Positions 1 to 8,473 of a stretch of 45,846 nucleotides of DNA are shown piece by piece. The notes under the pieces are model-generated. The model was not told the DNA's origin. It made no database searches and saw only the letters and a list, made by a program, of their open reading frames with translations. Position 1 is the first letter of the stretch. Each line of letters opens with the position of its first letter. The position numbers and the translations under genes are program-made. The DNA is from Flavobacteriales bacterium (GTDB lineage: Bacteria > Bacteroidota > Bacteroidia > Flavobacteriales_D > Crocinitomicaceae). Location of the stretch: assembly GCA_022361195.1 (NCBI GenBank), contig JAKSBJ010000196.1, positions 1 through 45,846 on the forward strand. The letters are read 5' to 3'.

Positions 1-2919
1 ACGGATCATTTGGTTTATACCTGTGGAGCTGAGAAAAAGGTTGAAGGAAAGGATGCTTTTATAGGCAATCCTGAGACGCACCAATTTAGTGGTGGGAATG
101 GGCAATTTTCTGAATTTGCCTATGAAGGCGACTATTGTCTTAAATTGGATACCGTTAATAAATATGGCTTTTCCATTACGCTGGATGACGTTCAAATAGG
201 GGAATATTTTGAGGTGTCTGTACAAGTAAAGCAAAAATTAAAACACGGAACATTAATTGCTGGAGTTACGGGGCAAACCGAATATTTCTTACGAACCTAC
301 GACGAAAATTTTGCCGAAGATGAAAATGGGTGGAAGAAGCATAGTCTTAGTTTTTCAATCGATACTGAGATTGATCAGTTAAAGGTTTATACTTTTTCAA
401 ATGGTCATGAGTGTTATTTTGACAATTTTGAAATTCGACGATACGAACAGCGACCTCCCATTGATGTAGCAGCAGATGAAAAATTAAACATCTACATTCC
501 CGATTCTGCTTTTGAGCAATTAAGCTATTATCGTTCACAGGCACTAAAAGATGAGACCATAAAGAAAGAGTACAAAGAGTATGTAGGTGCTTATATTTTA
601 GGAGGAACCGATTCTCTGCCTATTGAAATGAGACTAAAGGGTGATTGGGTGGATCATCTTGTAAGTGGAAAAGCTTCTTACCGAATTAAGACCGATAAAA
701 AAGGAACGTTCCGAAACTTGAGAACCTTCTCCATTCAACATCCAAAAACCCGAAATTATATGCATGAATGGTTTTTGCATCGTTTGTTTGATATGGAAGG
801 TTTATTGTCTACTCGTTATGAATTTACCGCAGTTGACATTAATGAAATTAATCATGGGATTTATGCTTTAGAAGAGCACTTTGACAAGCAGCTACTTGAG
901 AGCAGAGATAGAAGAGAAGGACCAATTCTTAAAATGGATGAGTCTGGATTTTGGGCGGTTGTTGCAGATGGAAGAGCGGTAGATCAAGAAAGAAGTTTTC
1001 CTTACTATCAAGCTTCTTTTATTAGTTGTTTTAAGAAGGGACGAACCATGAAATCTGATGCTTTGAGTCAGCAATTTTTTAATGGAGCTACTTTGTTAGA
1101 ACGTTATAAGAATCTCGACCAAAATCCGGCAGAGATTTTTGATGTAGAGAAGTTGGGGAAATATTATGCATTATTGGACTTAGGAAATGTGCATCACGCT
1201 TTGGCATGGCACAACCGTAGGTTTTATTACAATCCAGTAACGGCAAGGTTAGAGCACGTGGGGTTTGATATGCAGCCCGGGGTGAAGCCTATTGGAAAAC
1301 CACTGGCAATGGAAAAAATGCAGCATACCGAATCGGGCATGTTTAGAGAGTTTTTACTGGATCATTACGTTTTATTGGATGAGGGATTTAGAAATGCTTA
1401 TTTAGAAAGCTACAGACGTTTTTCATCTAAGGAATACCTGGACAGTGTTTTTGATGTCTTGAATGAGGAAATTATTGCCAATGAAGAATTGATGAAATAT
1501 GAAATTGAGAATTTCCAATTCAACAAAGACATCTATTACGAAATTGCTGATACAAATCGAGGATGGTATGATGAGATGGTTAGTTCTTGGGATGGTTTTG
1601 AGCAAAAATATCAAGGCAAATCGTTGGATTTTCAACCGCACGATTTTCAACCTAATCAGGACCAATTTCATATAAAGGAGTTGGCTATTAACTGTTATCG
1701 AACTAAAATTGATTCAGCTAACTATTTGGTAGAAGTAGATAATTTCCATTTGAATGATTTGGAGTTGGTAGGTTATTCGGTTAAGAAAAATAAGGACTCT
1801 ATCATCCTATTTGATGAGCCCGTTATGATGAAAGCGTATTGGGATGGAAGTCAGGATTATTCTGTGAATTTGACTTTAAGTGAAAAGCCAAAGAAGATTT
1901 TTTACCGGATTGACAATGATCCAATGGCCATGTATTCCAAGAATGTATTTAAATGGTCAAAACCTAAAGGGCTGCATCCAAGAAATGAATTGGAACGTTC
2001 ATTTAGCACAAATTCAGCCTTATATAAATTAGAAGAAGGCAAGATCGTCTTCAAAAAGGGAAATTATCAACTTGATCGTTTGGTTTCTATTCCTAAACAG
2101 TATGATGTAGTCATTACTGCAGGAACACAAATCGATATTGTCAATAATGGTGGTCTAATTATAAATGGAAATCTGTCCATGATGGGAACTGCTGATGAAA
2201 AAATTGTTTTTACTTCTTCTGATTCAACTTCGATGGGAGTGACAATTTTAGGTCCTGACAAGGTGGTCATAGAACATGTTGAGATGTATAATCAGGGAGC
2301 GTTGGATTATAAAGGCTGGACCTTAACAGGAGCGTTGACGGTTTATGAATCGGAGGTGTTCATTAAACATCTGCTAATTGATGGAAATAGTTGTGAGGAC
2401 GCATTAAATACCATTCGTTGTCAGGTTGATGTACGGCACATTGCTATTAAGAATACTTGGGGAGACGGTTACGATGCCGATTTCTGTTCAGGCTATTTTG
2501 CGCATTCATCTTTTGAAAACACTGGTAACGATTGCGTGGACTTTTCAGGAAGTAAAGTGGAAATTGAAGATATTAATATTACCAATTCAGGAGACAAAGG
2601 AATTTCAGCAGGAGAACGATCTAATCTGACGGTGAAAAACATTACTATTGATGGTTGCTTAACCGGATTAGCTTCCAAGGATGGATCGCATTTAACGGGA
2701 GATCAAATCAACGTCAAAAAAGCGACGATTGGAATAGCGGCTTTCCAAAAGAAACCTGAATATGGACCAGCACATTTGGAATTGACCAACATCGAATATG
2801 GTGAAATAGGAAATCTTGGAATTATCGAATTGGGGTCAACCACCAATTGGGATGGTAAAGCCTACCGAGGTTTTGTGAAGTTCGATATTGAAGCCATGTA
2901 TGCTCGATTTGAGAAGTAA
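1..2919 (+). CDS. CotH kinase family protein with C-terminal beta-helix, 5' partial
   Basis: The frame is open to the first base of the window (ACG GAT CAT TTG), so the true start lies upstream and a signal peptide cannot be seen. About 970 residues are visible. Residues ~15-145, counted from the TTG at base 10, look like a jelly-roll carbohydrate-binding-type domain. Residues ~160-480 form a CotH-like kinase domain: there is an IEMRLKGDW segment near 205, then SYRIK and GIYALEEHFDK, and GFDMQPG further on. Residues ~690-950 are repetitive, rich in N, G, I and V with short strands, typical of a right-handed parallel beta-helix. CotH proteins are atypical protein kinases in spore-formers and fungi; in Bacteroidota the substrate is unknown and the protein is probably at the cell surface. 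A stem-loop terminator follows. Family assignment is good; function is inferred only from the family. Confidence 0.8.
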   Translation, partial: TDHLVYTCGAEKKVEGKDAFIGNPETHQFSGGNGQFSEFAYEGDYCLKLDTVNKYGFSITLDDVQIGEYFEVSVQVKQKLKHGTLIAGVTGQTEYFLRTYDENFAEDENGWKKHSLSFSIDTEIDQLKVYTFSNGHECYFDNFEIRRYEQRPPIDVAADEKLNIYIPDSAFEQLSYYRSQALKDETIKKEYKEYVGAYILGGTDSLPIEMRLKGDWVDHLVSGKASYRIKTDKKGTFRNLRTFSIQHPKTRNYMHEWFLHRLFDMEGLLSTRYEFTAVDINEINHGIYALEEHFDKQLLESRDRREGPILKMDESGFWAVVADGRAVDQERSFPYYQASFISCFKKGRTMKSDALSQQFFNGATLLERYKNLDQNPAEIFDVEKLGKYYALLDLGNVHHALAWHNRRFYYNPVTARLEHVGFDMQPGVKPIGKPLAMEKMQHTESGMFREFLLDHYVLLDEGFRNAYLESYRRFSSKEYLDSVFDVLNEEIIANEELMKYEIENFQFNKDIYYEIADTNRGWYDEMVSSWDGFEQKYQGKSLDFQPHDFQPNQDQFHIKELAINCYRTKIDSANYLVEVDNFHLNDLELVGYSVKKNKDSIILFDEPVMMKAYWDGSQDYSVNLTLSEKPKKIFYRIDNDPMAMYSKNVFKWSKPKGLHPRNELERSFSTNSALYKLEEGKIVFKKGNYQLDRLVSIPKQYDVVITAGTQIDIVNNGGLIINGNLSMMGTADEKIVFTSSDSTSMGVTILGPDKVVIEHVEMYNQGALDYKGWTLTGALTVYESEVFIKHLLIDGNSCEDALNTIRCQVDVRHIAIKNTWGDGYDADFCSGYFAHSSFENTGNDCVDFSGSKVEIEDINITNSGDKGISAGERSNLTVKNITIDGCLTGLASKDGSHLTGDQINVKKATIGIAAFQKKPEYGPAHLELTNIEYGEIGNLGIIELGSTTNWDGKAYRGFVKFDIEAMYARFEK

Positions 2920-2930
2920 GGGCACAAAAA

Positions 2931-2954
2931 AAGCAACTCACTAAGGAGTTGCTT
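2931..2954. terminator. Bidirectional stem-loop terminator
   Basis: A perfect 9-bp stem (AAGCAACTC, 2931-2939; GAGTTGCTT, 2946-2954) has a 6-nt loop. It is followed by AAAATTTTT on the + strand and preceded by a seven-A run that reads as a T-run on the - strand. It sits between the convergent CotH-type gene and hemD and can serve both. Confidence 0.8.
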
Positions 2955-3004
2955 AAAATTTTTGTTCGCCACTCAACCGGGGCGCTAGTTCATTAAGTGA
3001 TTAC

Positions 3005-3754
3005 TTAACTCTTCTTTTTTCCATTTTTGATAAACTGCTCAATGGCCATTGACATAGATGGTGCATTTGGCATTGGTGCATGAATATCTAAACGCAGATT
3101 GTTCTTTTTTACTGCATTGGCCGTTGTTGGTCCAAAGGCAGCAATTTTAGTATTGTTCTGCTTAAATTCAGGGAAGTTCTTCAATAAAGATTCAATTCCT
3201 GAAGGGCTAAAGAAAACTAAAAGGTCATAGTACACATCCTCCAAATCAGATAGGTCAGAAGCAACAGTACGATATAAAACCAATTTTGAGAAGTTGATTT
3301 TATTCTCAGTCAAAGTATCTGGAATACGTTGTCTTAAAATATCTGAACAAGGAAGTAAAAAGGTTTCATCTTTATGCTTCTTAAGCACTTCTACTAAGTC
3401 ATTGATGTTTTGTTTTCCGTAGAAAATTTTTCTTTTACGGTAAACAACATACTTCTGTAAGTAGTAAGCAACAGCTTCTGACATACAGAAATATTTCATA
3501 GCATCCGGAACTTTAAATCGGGTTTCTTCAGCAATTCTGAAAAAGTGATCAACAGCAGTTTTACTGGTTAAAATAACTGCTGTATGTTTAGCCAATTCTA
3601 CTTTTTGTTCTCTAAACTCACGTGTAGAAATTCCTTCAATACAAATGAAAGGTCTGAAGTCGATTTTCAATTTATATCGTTCAGCTAAATCAAAGTAAGG
3701 AGATTTTTCACTTTCCGGTTTCGGCTGCGAAATTAAGATAGTTTTTACACTCAT
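3005..3754 (-). CDS. hemD: Uroporphyrinogen-III synthase
   Basis: HemD closes and inverts ring D of hydroxymethylbilane to give uroporphyrinogen III, the branch-point precursor of haem, sirohaem and cobalamin, in the cytoplasm. The protein of about 249 residues has the two-lobed HemD pattern: an N-terminal VKTILISQPK strand, an ILTSKTAVDHFF segment in lobe 1, and a C-terminal LVFFSPSGIESLL followed by AAFGPTTANAVKK, the most conserved HemD signature. The ATG at 3754 is preferred over a GTG four codons upstream because it begins directly before the first strand and follows a GGCAGGA purine run. It lies 19 bases downstream of the DUF4271 gene and is probably co-transcribed with it. Confidence 0.9.
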   Translation of the reverse strand: MSVKTILISQPKPESEKSPYFDLAERYKLKIDFRPFICIEGISTREFREQKVELAKHTAVILTSKTAVDHFFRIAEETRFKVPDAMKYFCMSEAVAYYLQKYVVYRKRKIFYGKQNINDLVEVLKKHKDETFLLPCSDILRQRIPDTLTENKINFSKLVLYRTVASDLSDLEDVYYDLLVFFSPSGIESLLKNFPEFKQNNTKIAAFGPTTANAVKKNNLRLDIHAPMPNAPSMSMAIEQFIKNGKKKS

Positions 3755-3773
3755 AAATCCTGCCACATTTAGG

Positions 3774-4463
3774 TTAAAATGTCGTATTACTGCCGATGAA
3801 TGTCTTGATTATCAAGATAAGCGGTAGCAATTCGAGCGTGCAAAGGTACAAAATAATATACAAAATAGAAACTCTTGCCTGAAAGGCTCTAAACAAAGAT
3901 TGAAGTTCACGTACAAAAATGATGAACATTACAACTAATACCAAGCCTAGATAAACCGCCGATTTGTATTCGTTTTCGAGGAAAAATGTAATGATTAAAA
4001 GTGGTGTGAGAATCAAGGAAGCAATTTGAAAAAAAAGCAAATGATTAAAAAAGTGCTCAATTGTTCCCAAATATGTTTGTGACAAAAAAGAAATGAGTCG
4101 AATAATTCCCAATTTAATCAGTGAGGCTATAACCACAATCATTAAAATAAGAAGGCTATATAAGTTTATTTCCTCTAAGAGATAAAAAGAAGCAATGATG
4201 GCAAAGCAATTGAAGTAGGTGAAGCTTAATAAGAAACCACTTCCTCCTCCCAATTTAATTTCCTCTTTTGCCGAATTGAGTAATTGGCGATTAAAAATAC
4301 TCAGGGTAAACAGTGACCGAAAATAACCCGGATTACGACTTTTAACCAGAGCGATAACAATCAAATTGAGACTCATCAAAATCCAGAAAACGTAGGCAAA
4401 ACCGTTATCGACGACTTCGGTTTCATTCATTGCCGACACCTTATTTATAAATTCCGGATTCAT
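3774..4463 (-). CDS. DUF4271 integral membrane protein
   Basis: A 229-residue, very hydrophobic protein with about six predicted membrane segments, beginning near residues 24-41 and continuing at ~80-97, 102-122, 144-166, 168-186 and 200-220. It matches what is known of DUF4271, a Bacteroidota-restricted membrane family often encoded next to hemD. Its role is unknown. The genetic link to hemD suggests, but does not show, a part in tetrapyrrole or membrane physiology. The ATG at 4463 sits only four bases from a perfect TAnnTTTG box. Confidence 0.75.
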   Translation of the reverse strand: MNPEFINKVSAMNETEVVDNGFAYVFWILMSLNLIVIALVKSRNPGYFRSLFTLSIFNRQLLNSAKEEIKLGGGSGFLLSFTYFNCFAIIASFYLLEEINLYSLLILMIVVIASLIKLGIIRLISFLSQTYLGTIEHFFNHLLFFQIASLILTPLLIITFFLENEYKSAVYLGLVLVVMFIIFVRELQSLFRAFQARVSILYIILYLCTLELLPLILIIKTFIGSNTTF

Positions 4464-4467
4464 AACG

Positions 4468-4475
4468 CAAAGTTA
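4468..4475 (-). promoter_or_regulatory. Putative Bacteroidota -7 box for DUF4271-hemD
   Basis: The - strand reads TAACTTTG, a perfect TAnnTTTG. It ends four bases before the ATG at 4463, so a transcript starting at the usual distance would have almost no leader. No clear -33 TTTG is seen, so the assignment is tentative. Confidence 0.4.
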
Positions 4476-4565
4476 ATTGAAATGAGTGGATCAGTAAAAA
4501 AATGATCACGCTCATAATCCTTCAATACGGATTAAATCATAACAAGTTTTAGGGAATGATGTTAA

Positions 4566-4589
4566 AATATATACATTAATATATACATT
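4566..4589. repeat. Perfect tandem 12-bp repeat in gcdH promoter
   Basis: AATATATACATT occurs twice back to back (4566-4577, 4578-4589). The second copy runs into the -7 box at 4584-4591. A tandem site of this spacing, about one helical turn, could be an operator. Confidence 0.7.
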
Positions 4590-4591
4590 TG
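4584..4591 (+). promoter_or_regulatory. -7 promoter box for glutaryl-CoA dehydrogenase
   Basis: TACATTTG is a perfect match to TAnnTTTG, 23 bases before the ATG at 4615. No good TTTG lies at the -33 position, which may mean dependence on an activator at the adjoining tandem repeat. Confidence 0.55.
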
Positions 4592-4614
4592 TCCCTCTGA
4601 AATTATATTCGATT

Positions 4615-5817
4615 ATGGCGAGCGATCTATATACACATCCAGATTATTTTCAACTGGACGAACTTTTAACAGAAGAACATAAATTAATCCGAGAAGCAAC
4701 AAGAGATTGGGTAAAACAAAATGTTTCTCCAATCATTGAAGATTACTACGAAAGAGCAGCTTTTCCTGAGCATTTAGTGAAAGGTTTAGGAGAAATTGGA
4801 GCTTTTGGACCCTACATTCCACAAGAGTATGGTGGACCAGGTTTGGATCAAATTGCATATGGATTAATTATGCAAGAGCTGGAAAGATGTGACTCTGGTT
4901 TACGTTCTACTTCATCCGTACAAAGTTCATTGGTGATGTATCCAATTTGGAAATATGGAAGTGAAGAGCAAAAGCAAAAGTTCCTTCCTAAATTGGCAAC
5001 GGGTGAATTCTTAGGATGTTTTGGATTAACTGAGCCAGATCACGGATCAAATCCGGGTGGAATGACCACTAACTTCAAAGATGCTGGTGATCACGTAATT
5101 TTGAACGGAGCCAAAATGTGGATTTCAAATGCTCCTTTATCTGATGTTGCCGTTGTTTGGGCAAAGAACGAGGAAGGACGAATTCATGGGTTATTGGTTG
5201 AAAAAGGAATGGAAGGTTTCTCTGCTCCTGAAATGCACGGAAAACGTTCATTAAGAGCATCCATTACCGGAGAGTTGATTTTTGACAACGTTAAAGTTCC
5301 AAAAGAAAATATTCTTCCTGGCCGAACTGGTTTGGGAGCACCTTTGAGTTGTTTGGATTCTGCTCGTTTTGGAATTGCGTGGGGAGCTTTAGGAGCTGCT
5401 ATGGATTGCTACGATCAAGCTTTACGCTATTCAAAAGAAAGAACGCAGTTTAATGTTCCTATTGGTGCATTTCAGTTAACACAAAAGAAATTGGCTGAGA
5501 TGATTACTGAAATCACAAAAGCTCAATTCTTAACGTATCGTTTAGGACAATTGAGAAATGAAGGACGCGCAACTTCGGCTCAAATTTCAATGTGTAAACG
5601 AAACAATGTTGAGTTTGCATTAAAAATTGCGCGTGAAGCTCGTCAAATTTTAGGTGGAATGGGAATTACGAGTGAGTACTCAATTATGCGTCATATGGCC
5701 AATCTTGAGTCGGTAGTAACTTATGAAGGTACGCACGATATTCACTTGTTGATTACTGGAATGGATGTTACAGGTATTCCAGCTTTCACCAGAGATATGC
5801 CTAATTTGGACAAATAG
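4615..5817 (+). CDS. gcdH: Glutaryl-CoA dehydrogenase (acyl-CoA dehydrogenase family)
   Basis: A 400-residue FAD enzyme that oxidises and decarboxylates glutaryl-CoA to crotonyl-CoA, passing electrons to ETF; it belongs to lysine and tryptophan degradation in the cytoplasm. The sequence shows the acyl-CoA dehydrogenase N-terminal helical domain, the LTEPDHGSNP flavin-binding segment at ~138-147, and the C-terminal domain with TYEGTHDIH near 369-376, in which Glu371 is the expected catalytic base. The R-x4-VQSSLVM segment at 97-108 is the substrate-binding signature that separates glutaryl-CoA dehydrogenases from short- and medium-chain enzymes. Length is normal and the gene appears monocistronic. 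I am confident of the family and fairly confident of the substrate. Confidence 0.9.
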   Translation: MASDLYTHPDYFQLDELLTEEHKLIREATRDWVKQNVSPIIEDYYERAAFPEHLVKGLGEIGAFGPYIPQEYGGPGLDQIAYGLIMQELERCDSGLRSTSSVQSSLVMYPIWKYGSEEQKQKFLPKLATGEFLGCFGLTEPDHGSNPGGMTTNFKDAGDHVILNGAKMWISNAPLSDVAVVWAKNEEGRIHGLLVEKGMEGFSAPEMHGKRSLRASITGELIFDNVKVPKENILPGRTGLGAPLSCLDSARFGIAWGALGAAMDCYDQALRYSKERTQFNVPIGAFQLTQKKLAEMITEITKAQFLTYRLGQLRNEGRATSAQISMCKRNNVEFALKIAREARQILGGMGITSEYSIMRHMANLESVVTYEGTHDIHLLITGMDVTGIPAFTRDMPNLDK

Positions 5818-5930
5818 TTGTCCTATCGCTGAGATAGAATAAGTTTTAAGCGCAAATTAGGTGTATGGTTGAACAACCTTGTTCGTCTAAAACCTAAAGT
5901 TTTTCTCAAAATAATAGAAGAAGATTAGTG

Positions 5931-5951
5931 GGTTTATCCTTGCTATAAACC
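5931..5951 (+). terminator. Possible stem-loop terminator after gcdH
   Basis: GGTTTAT (5931-5937) and ATAAACC (5945-5951) form a perfect 7-bp stem with a 7-nt loop, followed by TTTTAT. The stem is AT-rich and the T-run short, so it may be weak. Confidence 0.4.
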
Positions 5952-5977
5952 TTTTATGTGAATTAACTTTTGGTTTA

Positions 5978-8473
5978 ATGATATGTTTAACATCTTTGAA
6001 CCCGATTTTCATTTGGCTTACTAAATTGCGTTACTTACTCCTCATATCGCTTTTATCTTCAATGGTTCTGTATGCACAGGAAAAAAAGAGTATACAAATA
6101 AAACGCATTGATGAAAAGGTAAAGGTAGATGGTGTTTTGGATGAAAATTTTTGGTCAAGCTGTGAAATTGCATCCGACTTTAAGCAAAACATACCCCAAA
6201 CAGGAAAACCTTCTTCTGAAAAAACAGAAGTCCGAATCGCCTATGATGACAATGCCATTTACATTGGTGCTGTGTTGTATGATGATAAGGATAGTATGTC
6301 TCTCACCTTATCACAGCGGGATGACGAAGGAAACGCCGATTGGTTTGGTGTAACCTTTGATCCGTACAATGCCGGGACTATTGGTTTTTCATTCAATGTA
6401 ACCAGTGCTGGCGTTCAGCAGGATATTTTACAACAGTTAGGGAGTTCTGACGAAAACTGGAATGCGGTTTGGCAATCATCGGTAAGTGTTATGGAGGATA
6501 AGTGGATCGCAGAGATGAAAATTCCTTTTTCTGCCTTGCGTTTCCCTAAAGAAAATGTTCAGGAATGGGGGATTAATTTTATCCGAAATATTAGGCGTCA
6601 CCGTGAACATTCTCACTGGAATTTCTTAGATCCACAGGGACCTAATTTCTTAGCTCAATTGGGTGTAATGAAGGGAATTGAGAATATTGACTCTCCTTTG
6701 AGACTCTCCTTTACACCTTATGTATCTGGATACATCGAAAATTATAACGGAACTACTGGCTATACTGCTAATGGGGGAATGGATGTGAAGTATGGAATTA
6801 ATGACGCTTTTACCCTGGATGTTACCTTGATTCCTGATTTTGGGCAGGTTCAGTTTGATAATCAGGTGTTGAATTTATCTCCATTTGAAGTTCGTTTTAA
6901 CGAACGACGGCAGTTTTTTACAGAAGGAACAGAATTGTTTAATAAGGCTGATTTGTTTTATTCTCGACGAATTGGGGGAAGGCCTGTTAATTCATGGAGT
7001 GTGGAAGATCAGCTTGAAGAAAATGAGGTGGTTGAACAAAACCCGGCGAGTACACAATTGCTTAATGCTACTAAGTTATCGGGACGAAGTAAAAAAGGTT
7101 TGGGAATTGGTTTGTTTAATGCCATTACAGCAACGGAAAATGCGATACTGCTGGATACGATTACTGGGGAGAGTAGGGAAGTAGAGACCGGACCGTTATC
7201 TAATTACAGTGTTTTTGTGTTAGATCAAAATCTCAAGAACAACTCTTCTGTGACTCTTACCAATACTAATGTTATGCGTAATGGTCACACCTATGATGCA
7301 AACGTTACGGGGTTGGAGACCAATCTTTTTACAAAAGGACAACAATACAATTTGTCGGTAAAAGGTTCGCTAAGCCAAAAATATTATCTGGATAGTACCT
7401 CTCTCGGACATTCTATGTTAGTTGGTGTAGGACGTTCTGCCGGTAAGTTGCGTTATGCTGTTAGTTATGGTGAATCAAGTAAAACGTACGATCGTAATGA
7501 TCTTGGATTTCAGCGAAACAACAACTTAAGAGATTTTAGCGGTAATATTCGATATAATGTTTACACCCCATTTTGGCGATTGATCAGAAGTTGGTCTGGT
7601 ATTTATTCCAGCGTACTTTTTATTCAGGAAACTGGAGCTTTTAGTAGTTGGGATGTTGATTTTAATGTAGGTGGAACCTTCCAGAATTTTATGACAGCGG
7701 GTCTTGATTTTGGTATTTCTCCGGTAAAGAATAGGGATTATTTTGAACCTCGGGTAGACGGTCGTTTTTATGAAAACGATGAGTCTTTTTTTATGGGAGG
7801 ATTTTGGAGTTCGGACTATTCAAAAACTTTTGCTTTGGATGGTAACTTAGGTTATTTATGGTTCAATGAAAATGGACGATTTGGAATGGATTTCAGATTC
7901 TCTCCTCGACTTAGAATTAGTGACCGTATGATGCTGATTTTGGACTTTAGACCGGAATACTGGCAAAATGAGGAGGGAGTTGCTTTGGGAACGAACGGAA
8001 TTCCGTTTGAAGAGGAAGATCCCATTTTTGCAAAACGTGATCGATGGATTGTGACCAATACCGTAAATTATGAGTACACCTTTAATAACCGTATGGGACT
8101 TACCTTCCGCTTAAGGCATTATTGGTCCACGGTTGAGTACAATTCCTTTTACATCTTAAATGAGCAAGGACAATTTGACCCCACCACCTATACTGGTTTA
8201 GATGAAGACGGAAATTCATATCACAACAACGCATTTAACGCCTTTACTATTGACGCAGCTTACCGTTGGGTATTTGCTCCAGGATCAGAGTTGTCCTTTG
8301 TTTGGAAAAATTCTATTTTCTCATCATCAGATAGAGTAGATATTAACTATTTCCAAAATTTGGAGACGTTGGGTAACAATCCGGCAACCAATAGTTTTTC
8401 ATTGAAAATTCTCTACTACATCGATTATTGGGCATTGCACCAAAAGATGTTTAAAGGGAAAAAGAAAGACTAG
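5978..8473 (+). CDS. DUF5916 domain protein with CBM9-like N-terminus, outer membrane type
   Basis: An 831-residue secreted protein. Residues 1-34 are a signal peptide with probable cleavage after YAQ. Residues ~40-225 form a family-9 carbohydrate-binding-like fold: VDGVLDENFW, then YDDNAIYIGAVLYDD and WIAEMKIPFSALRF are its usual landmarks. From about 240 to the end there is a DUF5916 region of alternating aromatic strands (VRFNERRQFFTEGTELF is typical), ending in a Tyr/Trp-rich stretch that resembles an outer-membrane beta-barrel. The family is widespread in Bacteroidota; a role in polymer binding or uptake is often supposed but unproven. Its stop codon overlaps that of the convergent kelch gene. 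Confidence 0.8.
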   Translation: MICLTSLNPIFIWLTKLRYLLLISLLSSMVLYAQEKKSIQIKRIDEKVKVDGVLDENFWSSCEIASDFKQNIPQTGKPSSEKTEVRIAYDDNAIYIGAVLYDDKDSMSLTLSQRDDEGNADWFGVTFDPYNAGTIGFSFNVTSAGVQQDILQQLGSSDENWNAVWQSSVSVMEDKWIAEMKIPFSALRFPKENVQEWGINFIRNIRRHREHSHWNFLDPQGPNFLAQLGVMKGIENIDSPLRLSFTPYVSGYIENYNGTTGYTANGGMDVKYGINDAFTLDVTLIPDFGQVQFDNQVLNLSPFEVRFNERRQFFTEGTELFNKADLFYSRRIGGRPVNSWSVEDQLEENEVVEQNPASTQLLNATKLSGRSKKGLGIGLFNAITATENAILLDTITGESREVETGPLSNYSVFVLDQNLKNNSSVTLTNTNVMRNGHTYDANVTGLETNLFTKGQQYNLSVKGSLSQKYYLDSTSLGHSMLVGVGRSAGKLRYAVSYGESSKTYDRNDLGFQRNNNLRDFSGNIRYNVYTPFWRLIRSWSGIYSSVLFIQETGAFSSWDVDFNVGGTFQNFMTAGLDFGISPVKNRDYFEPRVDGRFYENDESFFMGGFWSSDYSKTFALDGNLGYLWFNENGRFGMDFRFSPRLRISDRMMLILDFRPEYWQNEEGVALGTNGIPFEEEDPIFAKRDRWIVTNTVNYEYTFNNRMGLTFRLRHYWSTVEYNSFYILNEQGQFDPTTYTGLDEDGNSYHNNAFNAFTIDAAYRWVFAPGSELSFVWKNSIFSSSDRVDINYFQNLETLGNNPATNSFSLKILYYIDYWALHQKMFKGKKKD

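Noticed and set aside
2493..2678. Antisense reading frames inside large genes such as the CotH, DUF5916, SdhA and CrtI genes
   Set aside because: They are shadows of well-supported genes on the opposite strand, with no family similarity or start signals.
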